Shown here in pieces: positions 1 through 9,150 of a stretch of 64,000 nt of DNA (its first letter is position 1; each line of letters starts with the position of its first letter). The stretch spans positions 37,184-101,183 of the forward strand of contig CAWJRO010000010.1 of NCBI GenBank assembly GCA_963845285.1, in the 5' to 3' direction. The translations under genes and the position numbers were made by a program. This stretch comes from Methanobacterium_C sp963845285 (lineage in GTDB: Archaea; Methanobacteriota; Methanobacteria; Methanobacteriales; Methanobacteriaceae). The notes beneath the pieces were generated by a model, which was not told where the DNA came from, did not search any database, and saw nothing but the letters and a program-made list of their open reading frames with translations.

Positions 1-481
1 AAGTTCTTTTAAAGTTTATTTAAATTAAAGAATTGCAATGAATTTTTCAATATAAAATTCTACAACCTATTTTGTACAAAGATTTTCAAACAAAGATTTT
101 CAAACAAAGATTTTCAAACAAAGATTTTCAAACCTTTTTATAAAAGTTTCAGGGGAATATTTTTATATGATTCTTTTCATTCATTTGTAAATAGTTTTTC
201 TAGAAATTCATTTGTAGGATAATTTTTTATATTTCTTAAAACTATTTCTATTTTCTATAAATTTCTTTGTAAAACCAACTGTTATTTTGATCTGGGTTTA
301 AGATCAAAATGTTTTAGAATCAAATATTTTTTATAAGATCAAACAAGATATAAAAAATGCAGATTTAATTCAAAATGAATGGTTTAGGGTAAGTAAACGA
401 TTTTAAAATTTAAATGCTAAAAATGATACTAAAAATTATATTTTACTGCTCTTTATAACGTTAAAATATGAGGATGATGAT
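1..481. other. AT-rich upstream region of pheT
   Basis: No convincing gene is seen on either strand. The stretch holds a short tandem repeat (separate entry) and then AT-rich sequence. The last bases before pheT carry a GAGGATGAT ribosome binding site. Confidence 0.6.
77..132. repeat. tandem repeat, four 14-bp units
   Basis: Four perfect head-to-tail copies of CAAAGATTTTCAAA lie between 77 and 132. There are no spacers, so this is not a CRISPR array. It lies about 350 bp upstream of pheT in non-coding sequence. Function is unknown; copy number may vary by replication slippage. Confidence 0.85.
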
Positions 482-2179
482 ATGCCAGTTATAAATTTTA
501 CCTATAAGGATCTTAACGAAATTTTAGGAAAAGAAATTCCAAAAGAAGAGCTTATAAATATGCTTCCAATGATCGGAAGTGATATAGAAGATTACGGTGA
601 GGAAGAATTGAAAGTTGAGTTTTTCCCTAACAGGCCGGACCATTACAGTGTGGAAGGAATAGCAAGAACTCTTAAAGGATTCCTTGATATAGACAGTGGA
701 ATGCCTGAATACAGCACTTCAAAATCAGGCATGAGCATGACTGTCGACCCTGGACTCAAAAATATAAGGCCATACACAGCATGCTGCGTGATTGAAGGTG
801 TTGAAATAACTGAAGAAAAACTCAAACAGCTTATGGATTTCCAGGAGGACCTTCACTGGGTTCTTGGAAGGGACAGGAAAAAGGTTGCAATTGGAATCCA
901 TAATCTGGACGTATTGAAACCACCTTTCTTCTACAAAGCTGCAGATCCTGATGAAGAATCATTTGTAGCCCTTGAAATGACCGAGAAAATGACTCTGCGT
1001 GAAATATTAAATAGCCACAAAAAGGGAGTTAAATATGCACGATTACTCGAAAAATTCGATAAGTATCCTCTTATAGTAGATTCAGAAGACAATGTACTTT
1101 CAATGCCGCCCATAATTAATGGTGACATTACAAAACTTTCAAAAGACACTAAAAATGTTTTAATTGATGTTACAGGAACTGATGAAAGGGCTATAAATCA
1201 CGCACTCAATATTATTGCAACCTCATTTGCAGAAGTTGGGGGTAAAATAAAAACCATGGATGTTATATATGAGGATCATAAAGTTCAAACACCCGATTTG
1301 ACTCCAAAGGAAATTTATGTAAGTGTTAAAAATGCAGAACGTTTAATAGGTGAAGATCTTACAGCTTCTGATGTTGTGGGAATGCTCCGCCGTGTAAGGC
1401 TTGATGCTGAAGTTGAAGATGATGATAAAATACGTGTTCTTGTTCCTGCATACAGGATAGACATCTTGCATGAGGTTGATGTTATTGAGAATATTGCAAT
1501 TGGTTACGGCTTCCAAAAGATCGGATCAGAACTCCCAAATATTGCAACCATAGCCTATGAAAGTAAGGCAAAAGTTTTTGAAAATAAAGTACGGGAAATC
1601 ATGATAGGCATGGGTTTCAATGAGGTTATGAGTTTAATGTTAACCAACGAGGAACATCACTATGAATATATGGGACTTCCAGAAGATGACAGGGTAATGG
1701 TGGCTCAACCAATATCCCAGGACAGAACCATGATAAGAAAAAGTTTATTAAATGGTTTAATGGAATTTTTGGAAGATAACACACATGAAGAACTTCCTCA
1801 AAAGATCTTTGAGGTTGGGGATGTTGTATATTTGGATGAGGATACTGAAACATACACAAAAATTGTGAAGAAGCTTGCAGGTGCTGTGGTGCATTCCAGT
1901 GCAAATTTCACTGAAATAAAATCTATTGCTGATGCTTTAGTTACAAATCTAGGACTTAAGATGAATATAGAACCTGTTGACCATCCTTCATTCATAAATG
2001 GAAGATGTGCACGTATCAAAGGAATTCATAATGAAGAACTGGACGAGAAAAATCTTTCTGAGATCTCTGCAAAGGGTTCACTCACAGGATTTTTTGGAGA
2101 AGTCAACCCTAAGGTTATAACCAACTTTGAACTTGAATATCCTGTTGTTGCCTTTGAAGTTGAGTTTAAAAGAAGTTAA
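482..2179 (+). CDS. pheT: phenylalanyl-tRNA synthetase beta subunit
   Basis: Beta half of the alpha2-beta2 enzyme that charges tRNA-Phe in the cytosol. The 565-residue length and the opening VINFTYKDLNEILG, FFPNRPDHYSVEGIARTL and later KEIYVSVKNAERLIG and VPAYRIDILHEVDVIENIAI match the archaeal-type PheT family, which lacks the long N-terminal tRNA-binding domain of many bacterial forms. The ATG at 482 follows GAGGATGATGAT, a good ribosome binding site. No pheS is in the window, so the alpha gene must lie elsewhere. A long gap separates it from the convergent gene downstream, so it is probably transcribed alone. Confidence 0.95.
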   Translation: MPVINFTYKDLNEILGKEIPKEELINMLPMIGSDIEDYGEEELKVEFFPNRPDHYSVEGIARTLKGFLDIDSGMPEYSTSKSGMSMTVDPGLKNIRPYTACCVIEGVEITEEKLKQLMDFQEDLHWVLGRDRKKVAIGIHNLDVLKPPFFYKAADPDEESFVALEMTEKMTLREILNSHKKGVKYARLLEKFDKYPLIVDSEDNVLSMPPIINGDITKLSKDTKNVLIDVTGTDERAINHALNIIATSFAEVGGKIKTMDVIYEDHKVQTPDLTPKEIYVSVKNAERLIGEDLTASDVVGMLRRVRLDAEVEDDDKIRVLVPAYRIDILHEVDVIENIAIGYGFQKIGSELPNIATIAYESKAKVFENKVREIMIGMGFNEVMSLMLTNEEHHYEYMGLPEDDRVMVAQPISQDRTMIRKSLLNGLMEFLEDNTHEELPQKIFEVGDVVYLDEDTETYTKIVKKLAGAVVHSSANFTEIKSIADALVTNLGLKMNIEPVDHPSFINGRCARIKGIHNEELDEKNLSEISAKGSLTGFFGEVNPKVITNFELEYPVVAFEVEFKRS

Positions 2180-2461
2180 ATGTTTTTACATTTGATGGCT
2201 TTTAAATTCCTTATTTATTTTTAATCTTTTATTTATTGTCCTATTTTCATTTAATTATCTTAATTTCATCTATTCTTTAATTTCATCTAATTTCATCTAT
2301 TTTCTTTAATTTATTTCTTTATTTTGTTTATCAAACTAAACTAAGTTTTATCCTTTATTTGTCTCATTGAAAGCGAAATGTTCTTAACACGGATTATTCA
2401 TCAAAATTACTCATCAATAAATCAATACTGAACTATTAGTTAATCCCAAACCAATACTGAA

Positions 2462-2872
2462 TTACTCGCCAATAAAAGTAAAAGTTACCTTCCTATTCCT
2501 TGGACCGTCCAGTTCCACGAAGAAAAGACTCTGCCAGATACCTAAACCCAAAGATCTATCATCTATAGGGATTGTTTCACTGTTGCCTATGATAAAGGAT
2601 CTTATGTGAGAATCTGCGTTATTATCTATCTTATTGTGGTTGTAACTTTTCCTTGTTGGAACAAGAGACTCCAAGGCATTCCTAAAATCTTCAACAAGTC
2701 CAGATTCATTCTCGTTTATAACAATTCCTGAGGTTGAATGCCTGCTAAAAATCGTTACAATTCCTGTTTTTATTCCTGTCTTTTTTAGGGCAGTTTTAAG
2801 TTGGGGTGTTATATCTATAATTTCAACTCTCTGATTGGTTTTTAAATCCAGAATATCTTTTATTATATCCAT
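2462..2872 (-). CDS. YjbQ/UPF0047 family protein
   Basis: A 136-residue cytosolic protein of the YjbQ (UPF0047) family, some members of which were described as secondary thiamine-phosphate synthases. Family hallmarks are visible: IVTIFSRHSTSGIVINENE near residue 40, NADSHIRSFIIG near residue 88 and LGLGIWQSLFFVELDGPR near the C terminus; the conserved His residues in the first two are the usual metal or substrate ligands. Length is normal for the family. The ATG follows AAGGTGGTCTT. It stands alone, convergent with pheT, and the physiological role in methanogens is not established. Confidence 0.85.
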   Translation of the reverse strand: MDIIKDILDLKTNQRVEIIDITPQLKTALKKTGIKTGIVTIFSRHSTSGIVINENESGLVEDFRNALESLVPTRKSYNHNKIDNNADSHIRSFIIGNSETIPIDDRSLGLGIWQSLFFVELDGPRNRKVTFTFIGE

Positions 2873-3036
2873 AAGACCACCTTATTTTTGGGTAGAAATT
2901 TTTTTCAATTTTGTTTCTTATTTAATTTTAATTTCTTTTTAGATCTTCATATGATACAAAAGTTACATATATTAACTATGTTGGTAAAGATAAATTTTGA
3001 TTGTAATATTGAACTTTTTTTGTATTTTAAATTAAG

Positions 3037-3141
3037 GAGGATGTCTCATAGTTCAGAATTTGCAAAAGAATAAGAGTAAATAAAACTTTAAATTCAAAAA
3101 TAATGTGAATTATATGAGTAACAAATAATATAAGATAATAT
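3037..3141 (+). mobile_element. MITE copy 1 (right end decayed)
   Basis: Starts GAGGATGTCTCATAGTTC and follows the family through the poly-A and TTTAAATTCAAAAATAA core. The right terminal repeat is degraded. It is closest to the copy at 54034, which shares the ATGAGTA sub-family feature. It lies between the YjbQ-family gene and pyrI. Confidence 0.75.
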
Positions 3142-3162
3142 TATTTTAATTTAAAAAAATGG

Positions 3163-3636
3163 TTAATTTAATATAAATTCTGATTCAATGTCTTCTTTAG
3201 TCATTATCCTTTCGCAGTGGTAACATCTGAGAGTTACTGGCTTTTTTTCAATCACGTAAAATTTAGTTTTTACGGGTTCTTCTGTGTTAGTTATACAGTT
3301 TGGATTTGGACATTCTAAAATATTATTTATTTCATTTAAAAGGTTCACTTTACCTTTTTCAATAATTTCATAGTCTCTAACTATGTTTATGGTTGCGTTG
3401 GGCGATATTAAGGCTATTCTATCAACTTCTCTCTGCTTTAGTTCGCGTCCTTCTATCTTGACTATGTCTTTGCTTTCCATTTGTGAGGAATGGACATTCA
3501 TTGCAATAGTGACTGCAGTTTTTTTACTTGGCAATTTAAGTATTTTAAGAACATTTAAAGCTTTATTAGCTGTTATATGATCTATAACTGTCCCGTTTTT
3601 TATTGGTTTGACCTTGAGTTCTTTTGGAGTTTTCAT
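3163..3636 (-). CDS. pyrI: aspartate carbamoyltransferase regulatory subunit
   Basis: Regulatory chain of aspartate transcarbamoylase, the first committed enzyme of pyrimidine synthesis; it binds nucleotides and holds catalytic trimers together. The 157-residue product has the N-terminal allosteric fold (KVKPIKNGTVIDHITANKAL, then KDIVKIEGRELKQREVDRIA) and a C-terminal zinc site with Cys109, Cys114, Cys138 and Cys141 (CPNPNC and CYHC), as in bacterial PyrI. All four ligands are present. The ATG follows GGGAGATTTAAGGTTT. pyrB is not adjacent in this window. Confidence 0.95.
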   Translation of the reverse strand: MKTPKELKVKPIKNGTVIDHITANKALNVLKILKLPSKKTAVTIAMNVHSSQMESKDIVKIEGRELKQREVDRIALISPNATINIVRDYEIIEKGKVNLLNEINNILECPNPNCITNTEEPVKTKFYVIEKKPVTLRCYHCERIMTKEDIESEFILN

Positions 3637-3880
3637 AAACCTTAAATCTCCCTTTCATTTTAAGAGGATTGTCCAATGAATATATCCATTTATTATACTT
3701 TATAAAATTTTACATTTCAACAGAATATAGATTCCTATTTCAAGTAAACTGAAACTAAATACAAATTATTACTTTTAGAAATTTGAGAATATAAAATTAA
3801 AATCTAAAGAGTATCCTAATTTTAACAAATTTTAAAATAAAAAAATAGAAAATAAAAAGAAAGGAGAAAGGAGTTAAATA

Positions 3881-5185
3881 TTATCTTTTTTTACCCTTTT
3901 TACCTTTCTTACCCTTTTTACCAGGTGTTGATTTTCTTTCTCGTGCATATGTTGGTTCAGGTTTGTCTTTTTGAAGTAACTGTTCTATGAATTTAGCGAA
4001 CACTGGTCTTGTTATAAAGACACCTATTAAAACACCAATTATGGTTGTAAGTGCGAAACCAGATAGAACTCCTATTCCTGTGGCTCCTCTTGCGAACCCT
4101 ATATATGCTAATGGAAGCATTGCTGCAACTAAGGTACCGGCGGATGCAAATACAATGAAAAATGCATGTTGAATTTTCACTTTTATGGCAGTAGTTTTTC
4201 TTCTCGATTTTTCAGTTAAATGACCCTTTAAAACCTCATCTGTTATGATTATCTGGTCGTCCACACCAGTACCTATGGCTGCCAGTATACCTGCTATTGC
4301 AGGAAGGTCTATATTCCAATGGATTATTGAAGCCACTCCTAAGATCAAAAGAACTTCTACAAGGCTTGTGAATATTATTGGAATAACGAGTTTAGGGGTT
4401 CTGTATCTTACAATAATTATTAAGGCTATAACAATTATTGCAATAATACCAGCTATTAACGCCCCATTTTTAAACTGACTTCCAAGTTCTGCTGATACAC
4501 TGCTTACGCCAACAATATTTACCTTAACAGGCAAAGCACCAGATTGTAATACTGTTTGAATTTGTTTTGCCTGTGCCTCGGCATCTGCCTTTGTTGAGGC
4601 GGTTCCTGAAACTTCAACATCGGTTGAAGCTACACCGTTTGCAAGTCCTGCATCGAGTGTTGGTGAAGATATAAGTTTATCGTCAAGGTACATATTCACA
4701 GGTGTACCTGCTTTGCCCTTTGCAACCTGTGCAAACTTGTTTGCGCCGTCGAGAGATATTTTGAATGGAACTTTCCAACTTGTACCTGTAATCTCATATG
4801 ATTGGACATTTGTTATATCAGAACCTACAATCGCAGTTTGATTGTCTATTTTTGCTTCAAATTTACCAGGCGTTCCAACTATATTGGCCACATCTTGAGG
4901 TTGTACGCCTGCTATCTCTGCTATAACATCTTGATTACCACTTTGTCTTACTTTAACGTCTTTTACACCGTATAAGTTAAGACGCTTATCAAGCACTGCT
5001 GTTACTGTATTCATGGTACTTTGATCAACTGGCTGTTCAAGGTGTATCTGGATAAGGGCTCCTCCTTTTAGATCCAGCCCCTGTTGTATTCCAAATGTTG
5101 AGATTGCGCCTATGCTTGCAACTATAAGCACTGCAAGCAGTATTACACGATAATCTTTGAAGAAATTTATCCATCCTTCCTTCAT
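3881..5185 (-). CDS. secD: protein-export membrane protein SecD
   Basis: Large partner of the SecDF complex, a membrane protein that assists the late steps of Sec-dependent export. It shows TM1 followed by GLDLKGGALIQIHLEQPV, a long extracytoplasmic domain, then five C-terminal membrane segments with AAIGTGVDDQIIITDE carrying the conserved acidic residues. The tail is a Lys/Gly repeat (KKGKKGKKGKKR). An in-frame ATG exists at 5206, but the ATG at 5185 has GGAGGG seven bases ahead and overlaps the secF stop as ATGA, so the 434-residue start is preferred. It is the second gene of the archaeal-order secF-secD operon. Confidence 0.93.
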   Translation of the reverse strand: MKEGWINFFKDYRVILLAVLIVASIGAISTFGIQQGLDLKGGALIQIHLEQPVDQSTMNTVTAVLDKRLNLYGVKDVKVRQSGNQDVIAEIAGVQPQDVANIVGTPGKFEAKIDNQTAIVGSDITNVQSYEITGTSWKVPFKISLDGANKFAQVAKGKAGTPVNMYLDDKLISSPTLDAGLANGVASTDVEVSGTASTKADAEAQAKQIQTVLQSGALPVKVNIVGVSSVSAELGSQFKNGALIAGIIAIIVIALIIIVRYRTPKLVIPIIFTSLVEVLLILGVASIIHWNIDLPAIAGILAAIGTGVDDQIIITDEVLKGHLTEKSRRKTTAIKVKIQHAFFIVFASAGTLVAAMLPLAYIGFARGATGIGVLSGFALTTIIGVLIGVFITRPVFAKFIEQLLQKDKPEPTYARERKSTPGKKGKKGKKGKKR

Positions 5186-6021
5186 TTGTGACCCTCCAAA
5201 TGCCATCTAAGTAATCCAAGGTTCATTAGCCACGTCGCCATTAGATCAGCAACCAGACCAATTACCAAGACTGAAGCTATTTGACTTAGAGTCTGTGCTG
5301 AGGGTATGAAAAATACCACTACAAGATAAAGAGCGAGCATTGAACCGATGGCAGCTCCTGTCATTGTGAAACCTGTTTTCATTGCATCAATTGCCCTTTC
5401 ATTTATGGTTCCTTCTTTCCTTTTAAGAAGTCTTGTTGTAAGAAGTATATCTGTATCCACACTGTAACCTATAAGCATCAGTATTGCACCAACAGATGCA
5501 ACTGAGAAAGGTATTCCAAAAAGGGACATTCCACCAACTGCTAGAACTATATCCACAAATGCAGAAAGTATAACTGCAATAGACGGAACAAAATCCCTGA
5601 ATATTATGAAAACAGTTATGGACATGAAAATAAATGCAAATGCAATTGCCCAGTAAACCTGGTTCAGTGCCTGTGCACTAAGTAATGGCCCTACAGATCT
5701 ATAACTTTGTATCGTTGCTATTCCATTAATGGAATTTGCAAATTTAACTACGTCTGCAGCACCTCCCACTTCGACTGTTGCTTGGTTGCCGCTTACAGAT
5801 ACTGACACATCACTCATTCCAATGCCATTTTGAATTGTAGTTTTGAGATCAGTTGAACTTATAGATTTTTCAAGCTGCAAAGATGCTATGGATCCCCCCT
5901 TGAGATCTATACCCTCATGCAAACCATTTGTTGCTATCAGGCCCAGAGCCAGTATTGTAATTATTACTGGAATTAATATTAAAGGTTTGTAAGACTCTAA
6001 AATCTTCTCTTTTGTTACCAT
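5182..6021 (-). CDS. secF: protein-export membrane protein SecF
   Basis: Small partner of the archaeal SecDF complex, 279 residues with six predicted membrane segments. After TM1 it has GIDLKGGSIASLQLEKSI, the SecD/SecF hallmark, and in the membrane domain LMLIGYSVDTDILLTTRLLK, the conserved motif with two Asp residues. It is first in the operon, with its TGA overlapping the secD ATG, which implies translational coupling. secF preceding secD is the usual archaeal order and the reverse of the bacterial one. Confidence 0.94.
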   Translation of the reverse strand: MVTKEKILESYKPLILIPVIITILALGLIATNGLHEGIDLKGGSIASLQLEKSISSTDLKTTIQNGIGMSDVSVSVSGNQATVEVGGAADVVKFANSINGIATIQSYRSVGPLLSAQALNQVYWAIAFAFIFMSITVFIIFRDFVPSIAVILSAFVDIVLAVGGMSLFGIPFSVASVGAILMLIGYSVDTDILLTTRLLKRKEGTINERAIDAMKTGFTMTGAAIGSMLALYLVVVFFIPSAQTLSQIASVLVIGLVADLMATWLMNLGLLRWHLEGHK

Positions 6022-6187
6022 TGAATCACCAGATTATTCCACATATTAGTTTCATATTATATCTCGTATTCATATTAATCATATCTTTTCTATTATTTTA
6101 TTTTATTCCATTATAACCATCATTTCCATTTATACCCTCTAAACCAGTTGTATGTAATTATATTTTATACTCTATATATTTCCAGAT

Positions 6188-6682
6188 TTATATTCCATAT
6201 ATTTCCAGATCCATTTCTTCAATTATTGTATCTACTTCTTCTTTTATTTCTTCCATTTCCCTGTTGCCGCTTTTGATTATAAATGAGTTTACCATCCTTC
6301 CACCCCGTGCCTCTACTTTCTCCTTCATCCTCTCAATGACATTTTTGCCACCCTTGCCACCCATTGTGGCGAAAAGGATAATGTCTTTACCCTTGAGATC
6401 ACATTTGTCAATTAGTGTGATGATTGCTGGAGCAGGTTTACTGGCCCATGTAGGGCTGCCGATATAGATTAGACCATATTCTGTAAGGTCAACTGAAGGC
6501 GGTTTAATGTTAGTTTTACTTTCTCTTAAAGCATCCATGGAAGCAGCCATATAATTTAAAGCTCCCATCCTATTTTTTAAATCTATAATCTCAACAGCAT
6601 CAGCTTGAACTTTATCTGCAAGGATTTTTGCAACTAAAGCAGTTTTCCGGGTTCTTGAATAGTACAAGATTGCAGTTTTCAT
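6188..6682 (-). CDS. flavodoxin family protein
   Basis: A 164-residue cytosolic FMN-binding electron carrier-like protein. The phosphate-binding loop is seen as ILYYSRTRKTALVAKILA near residue 4, followed by YIGSPTWASKPAP and FATMGGKGGKNVIERM, the flavodoxin-fold loops around the isoalloxazine ring. Length is that of a single-domain flavodoxin. The start follows GAGGTGCCTCC. The first loop reads SRTRKT rather than the usual T-G-N-T, typical of the divergent flavodoxins in methanogens. The redox partner is not evident from the neighbours. Confidence 0.85.
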   Translation of the reverse strand: MKTAILYYSRTRKTALVAKILADKVQADAVEIIDLKNRMGALNYMAASMDALRESKTNIKPPSVDLTEYGLIYIGSPTWASKPAPAIITLIDKCDLKGKDIILFATMGGKGGKNVIERMKEKVEARGGRMVNSFIIKSGNREMEEIKEEVDTIIEEMDLEIYGI

Positions 6683-7311
6683 GGAGGCACCTCAATTTAT
6701 TGTTGGTAACTATTTTTTTGTGAATTATAGTATTGAATCATTAGAGTTATAATTTTTATTAGATTTATTATTAGATAATTATCAGAGTTATAATACGAAA
6801 TTAGTTTCGAATTTCAAATTATTTTATTAAACTCAAGACCTTTACTAATCAAAACCTTTAATAATAATTCAATAGCCAATGGTAATTCATAAATCTGTAA
6901 TTCAAATGTTTTATATAATTTTCAAATTAGTTACAAATTTGGTTAATATAACTTAATATAATTAATATAACCTTATTTAGTATAATTACTTTATTTTTTT
7001 ATATCGTTAATAATATTAGTATAATATACTAAAGAGTTTTTTTGAAAAAGTTTTGTTGATTAATTTATCTATCTTATTGAGACTGTGTTACCATTTGAGT
7101 ATCCTTTAATCACTTATTTCAATTATTCATTATTTTCATCATTTCAAATTCCTTTTTCAAATTTCATTTTATTTTTTGATCAAATATGATCTTAATAAAT
7201 GTTAATTTATTTGAAAAATGTTCAGATTTAATGAAGATCTATAACTTTTTTGTAAAAATTAAATAAAGATCATAAAGATCTTATAAAATAAAGATATTAT
7301 ATAAAAAAAAT
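6683..7311. other. AT-rich intergenic region
   Basis: About 630 bp without a supportable gene on either strand. It lies between the flavodoxin and argC genes, both on the minus strand, and presumably holds the flavodoxin promoter and argC 3' end. No repeats were recognised. Confidence 0.6.
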
Positions 7312-8322
7312 TCATGGATGCATTCCCATACTGTCAATGGACTCTGTTTCAGGGAATCCGAACATTAAATTCATATTTTGAATGGCCTGACCAGAAGCAC
7401 CCTTAACCAAGTTATCAATTGCTGATACCACAACTATCCTCCCGTTTTCATCTATATCAAAGCATCCGATGTGGCAGTAATTTGATCCCCTGACAGAACT
7501 TAATCTTGGTATTTCACTTGTATCAAGGACTCTCACAAATGGTTCGCCATCATAAAAATTATCATAAATCTCTTTCACATAATCAGAGCTTACATCTTCT
7601 TTGAGGAAGCTATGGGCAGTTGTTAAGATACCTCTTGTAACAGGTACAAGATGTGGGGTGAAAGATACTCTTACATCTCCGAATTTACCCAGTTTTTCCT
7701 GGATCTCAGGCATATGTCTGTGGCTTGTAACAGCATAAGGAGCAACATTGTCGCTGCAGTTAGGATAATGGCTAGCTTCAGTTGGTTTTACACCTGCCCC
7801 GCTTACACCACTTTTTGAATCTACTATGATGGTATCAACAAGTTTTTCAGCTACAATTGGTAGACAGGCCAGTATGGCTCCTGTTGGGAAACATCCAGGG
7901 TTGGCAATGAGATCCGCTTTTTTAATCTCGGCCCTGTTGATCTCAGGAAGGCCGTAGACTGCATCCAAAGGATTTGTGTGTTTGAAACCGTACCACTTTT
8001 CATAGACATGAGTGTCTTCGAAACGGTAATCTCCGCTGAGGTCCACAACTTTTAAACCCTCTTCAATGAGTTCTGGCACGATCTTCATGGAGGCACCATG
8101 GGGTGTTGCAGTAAAAACAAGGTCAGCATCAATTTCACTGGGTTTCAGGTTTTCAAATTTAAGATCAATATCTCTTAAATGTGGATGAACTTTGTGAATT
8201 GGAATGCCATCAAACTTTCTTGATGTTGCAGCAACAACTTCTGCATTAGAATGATTTTTTAATAATCTCAGGAGTTCCCCTCCTGTGTAACCGCTTGCTC
8301 CTATTATACCTACTTTGATCAT
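7312..8322 (-). CDS. argC: N-acetyl-gamma-glutamyl-phosphate reductase
   Basis: Reduces N-acetylglutamyl phosphate to the semialdehyde with NADPH in arginine synthesis. The 336-residue protein begins with the dinucleotide-binding GIIGASGYTGGELLRLL, and has the catalytic cysteine at about residue 144 in ANPGCFPTGAILA, then SGVSGAG and TPHLVPVTRGI. Length and motifs are standard for ArgC. The start follows GGTGAAAAT. No other arg genes are adjacent, so it appears to be monocistronic. Confidence 0.96.
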   Translation of the reverse strand: MIKVGIIGASGYTGGELLRLLKNHSNAEVVAATSRKFDGIPIHKVHPHLRDIDLKFENLKPSEIDADLVFTATPHGASMKIVPELIEEGLKVVDLSGDYRFEDTHVYEKWYGFKHTNPLDAVYGLPEINRAEIKKADLIANPGCFPTGAILACLPIVAEKLVDTIIVDSKSGVSGAGVKPTEASHYPNCSDNVAPYAVTSHRHMPEIQEKLGKFGDVRVSFTPHLVPVTRGILTTAHSFLKEDVSSDYVKEIYDNFYDGEPFVRVLDTSEIPRLSSVRGSNYCHIGCFDIDENGRIVVVSAIDNLVKGASGQAIQNMNLMFGFPETESIDSMGMHP

Positions 8323-8566
8323 ATTTTCACCATAACTTTTCTTTGATTTTGTTTCTATTAAAAATTAATGTTTTAAATAAAATTAAGTAATTAAAATTTC
8401 TATTAACTTTCAGTTACTGTTGATATTATGTTTGGAAATAGTTTTATGATATTTATTAATAATTTAATTGGTTTATTAATGGCCAATAATTGTCTTAAAT
8501 GATGTATTATTTGTGATAATTAAATTATAACTTTTAATAGTATTAAATTTTAGAGGTTTTTAGAAA

Positions 8567-8590
8567 TTGGCACTGTCAAAAACTGAGGGT
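8567..8590 (+). repeat. isolated repeat end shared with 63789
   Basis: GGCACTGTCAAAAACTGAGG followed by GTTT matches CACTGTCAAAAACTTGGG at 63789, upstream of an open reading frame entering the window edge. The shared block is about 20 bp. It could be the terminal repeat of an insertion sequence or the scar of one; only this end is visible here. Confidence 0.4.
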
Positions 8591-9062
8591 TTGAGTATTA
8601 AAAACTTTTTAAACCTTTCTTTAATTAAAAATGTTGTTATAATTACATTAAAACTATTTTAAATTCAAAATCACTTTTTTGAATTAATTAAAGCTTTTTT
8701 TAGTTTTAAATTAATTTTTAAAATAATTTCCAGCGATATTTACAAGATTTAGTGGAACATATTCTTGAAATTTACATTAAATAGCTGTTTATTAAGTCAT
8801 CAATAGAAAAAATACATTTTTATCTTCATTTTTTCTTGTTTTAGACAGACATCCATTGATATTAAATTTTAAAATGATATTGGATAATGGAAAAGCATTT
8901 GATATTTCTTTTTTCATTTAACATGGTTTTAGATAATGAGATATGGTAAAAATAGGAATGGAGCGGACTTATCTGTATTAACTCATTTAAATACCCTCAG
9001 AAAGCTTCTTAAATCGAAAAAACAGGTTTATAATGCCTTTTTTCGGATTTTAAAACCAAAAA

Positions 9063-9072
9063 TTTTATATAG
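9063..9072 (+). promoter_or_regulatory. candidate TATA box for the cell-wall hydrolase gene
   Basis: TTTATATAG lies about 85 nt upstream of the ATT at 9151 and is preceded by an A-rich stretch that could serve as BRE. Transcription starting about 25 nt downstream would give a leader of roughly 60 nt. Assigned by sequence only. Confidence 0.4.
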
Positions 9073-9150
9073 TAAATAAATTAACGATCTCTATGTCCAG
9101 AACGTTTTAGATTGATAATTTTTAGCGTTATTGGACACGGAGGCGGTATA

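Larger units (their letters stand above)
8323..9111. other. intergenic region with an isolated repeat end
   Basis: About 790 bp without a supportable gene. It contains the CACTGTCAAAAACT motif (8567-8590 entry) that recurs near the right edge of the window. A candidate TATA box for the next gene lies at its end. Confidence 0.6.

Noticed and set aside
77..132. Possible CRISPR array
   Set aside because: The 14-bp units are directly adjacent with no spacers, and no cas genes are in the window. The same holds for the 16-bp units at 18436-18499.
5186..5206. Longer SecD start at ATG 5206
   Set aside because: The region holds the GGAGGG ribosome binding site for ATG 5185, which overlaps the secF stop as ATGA; the shorter start explains both features.
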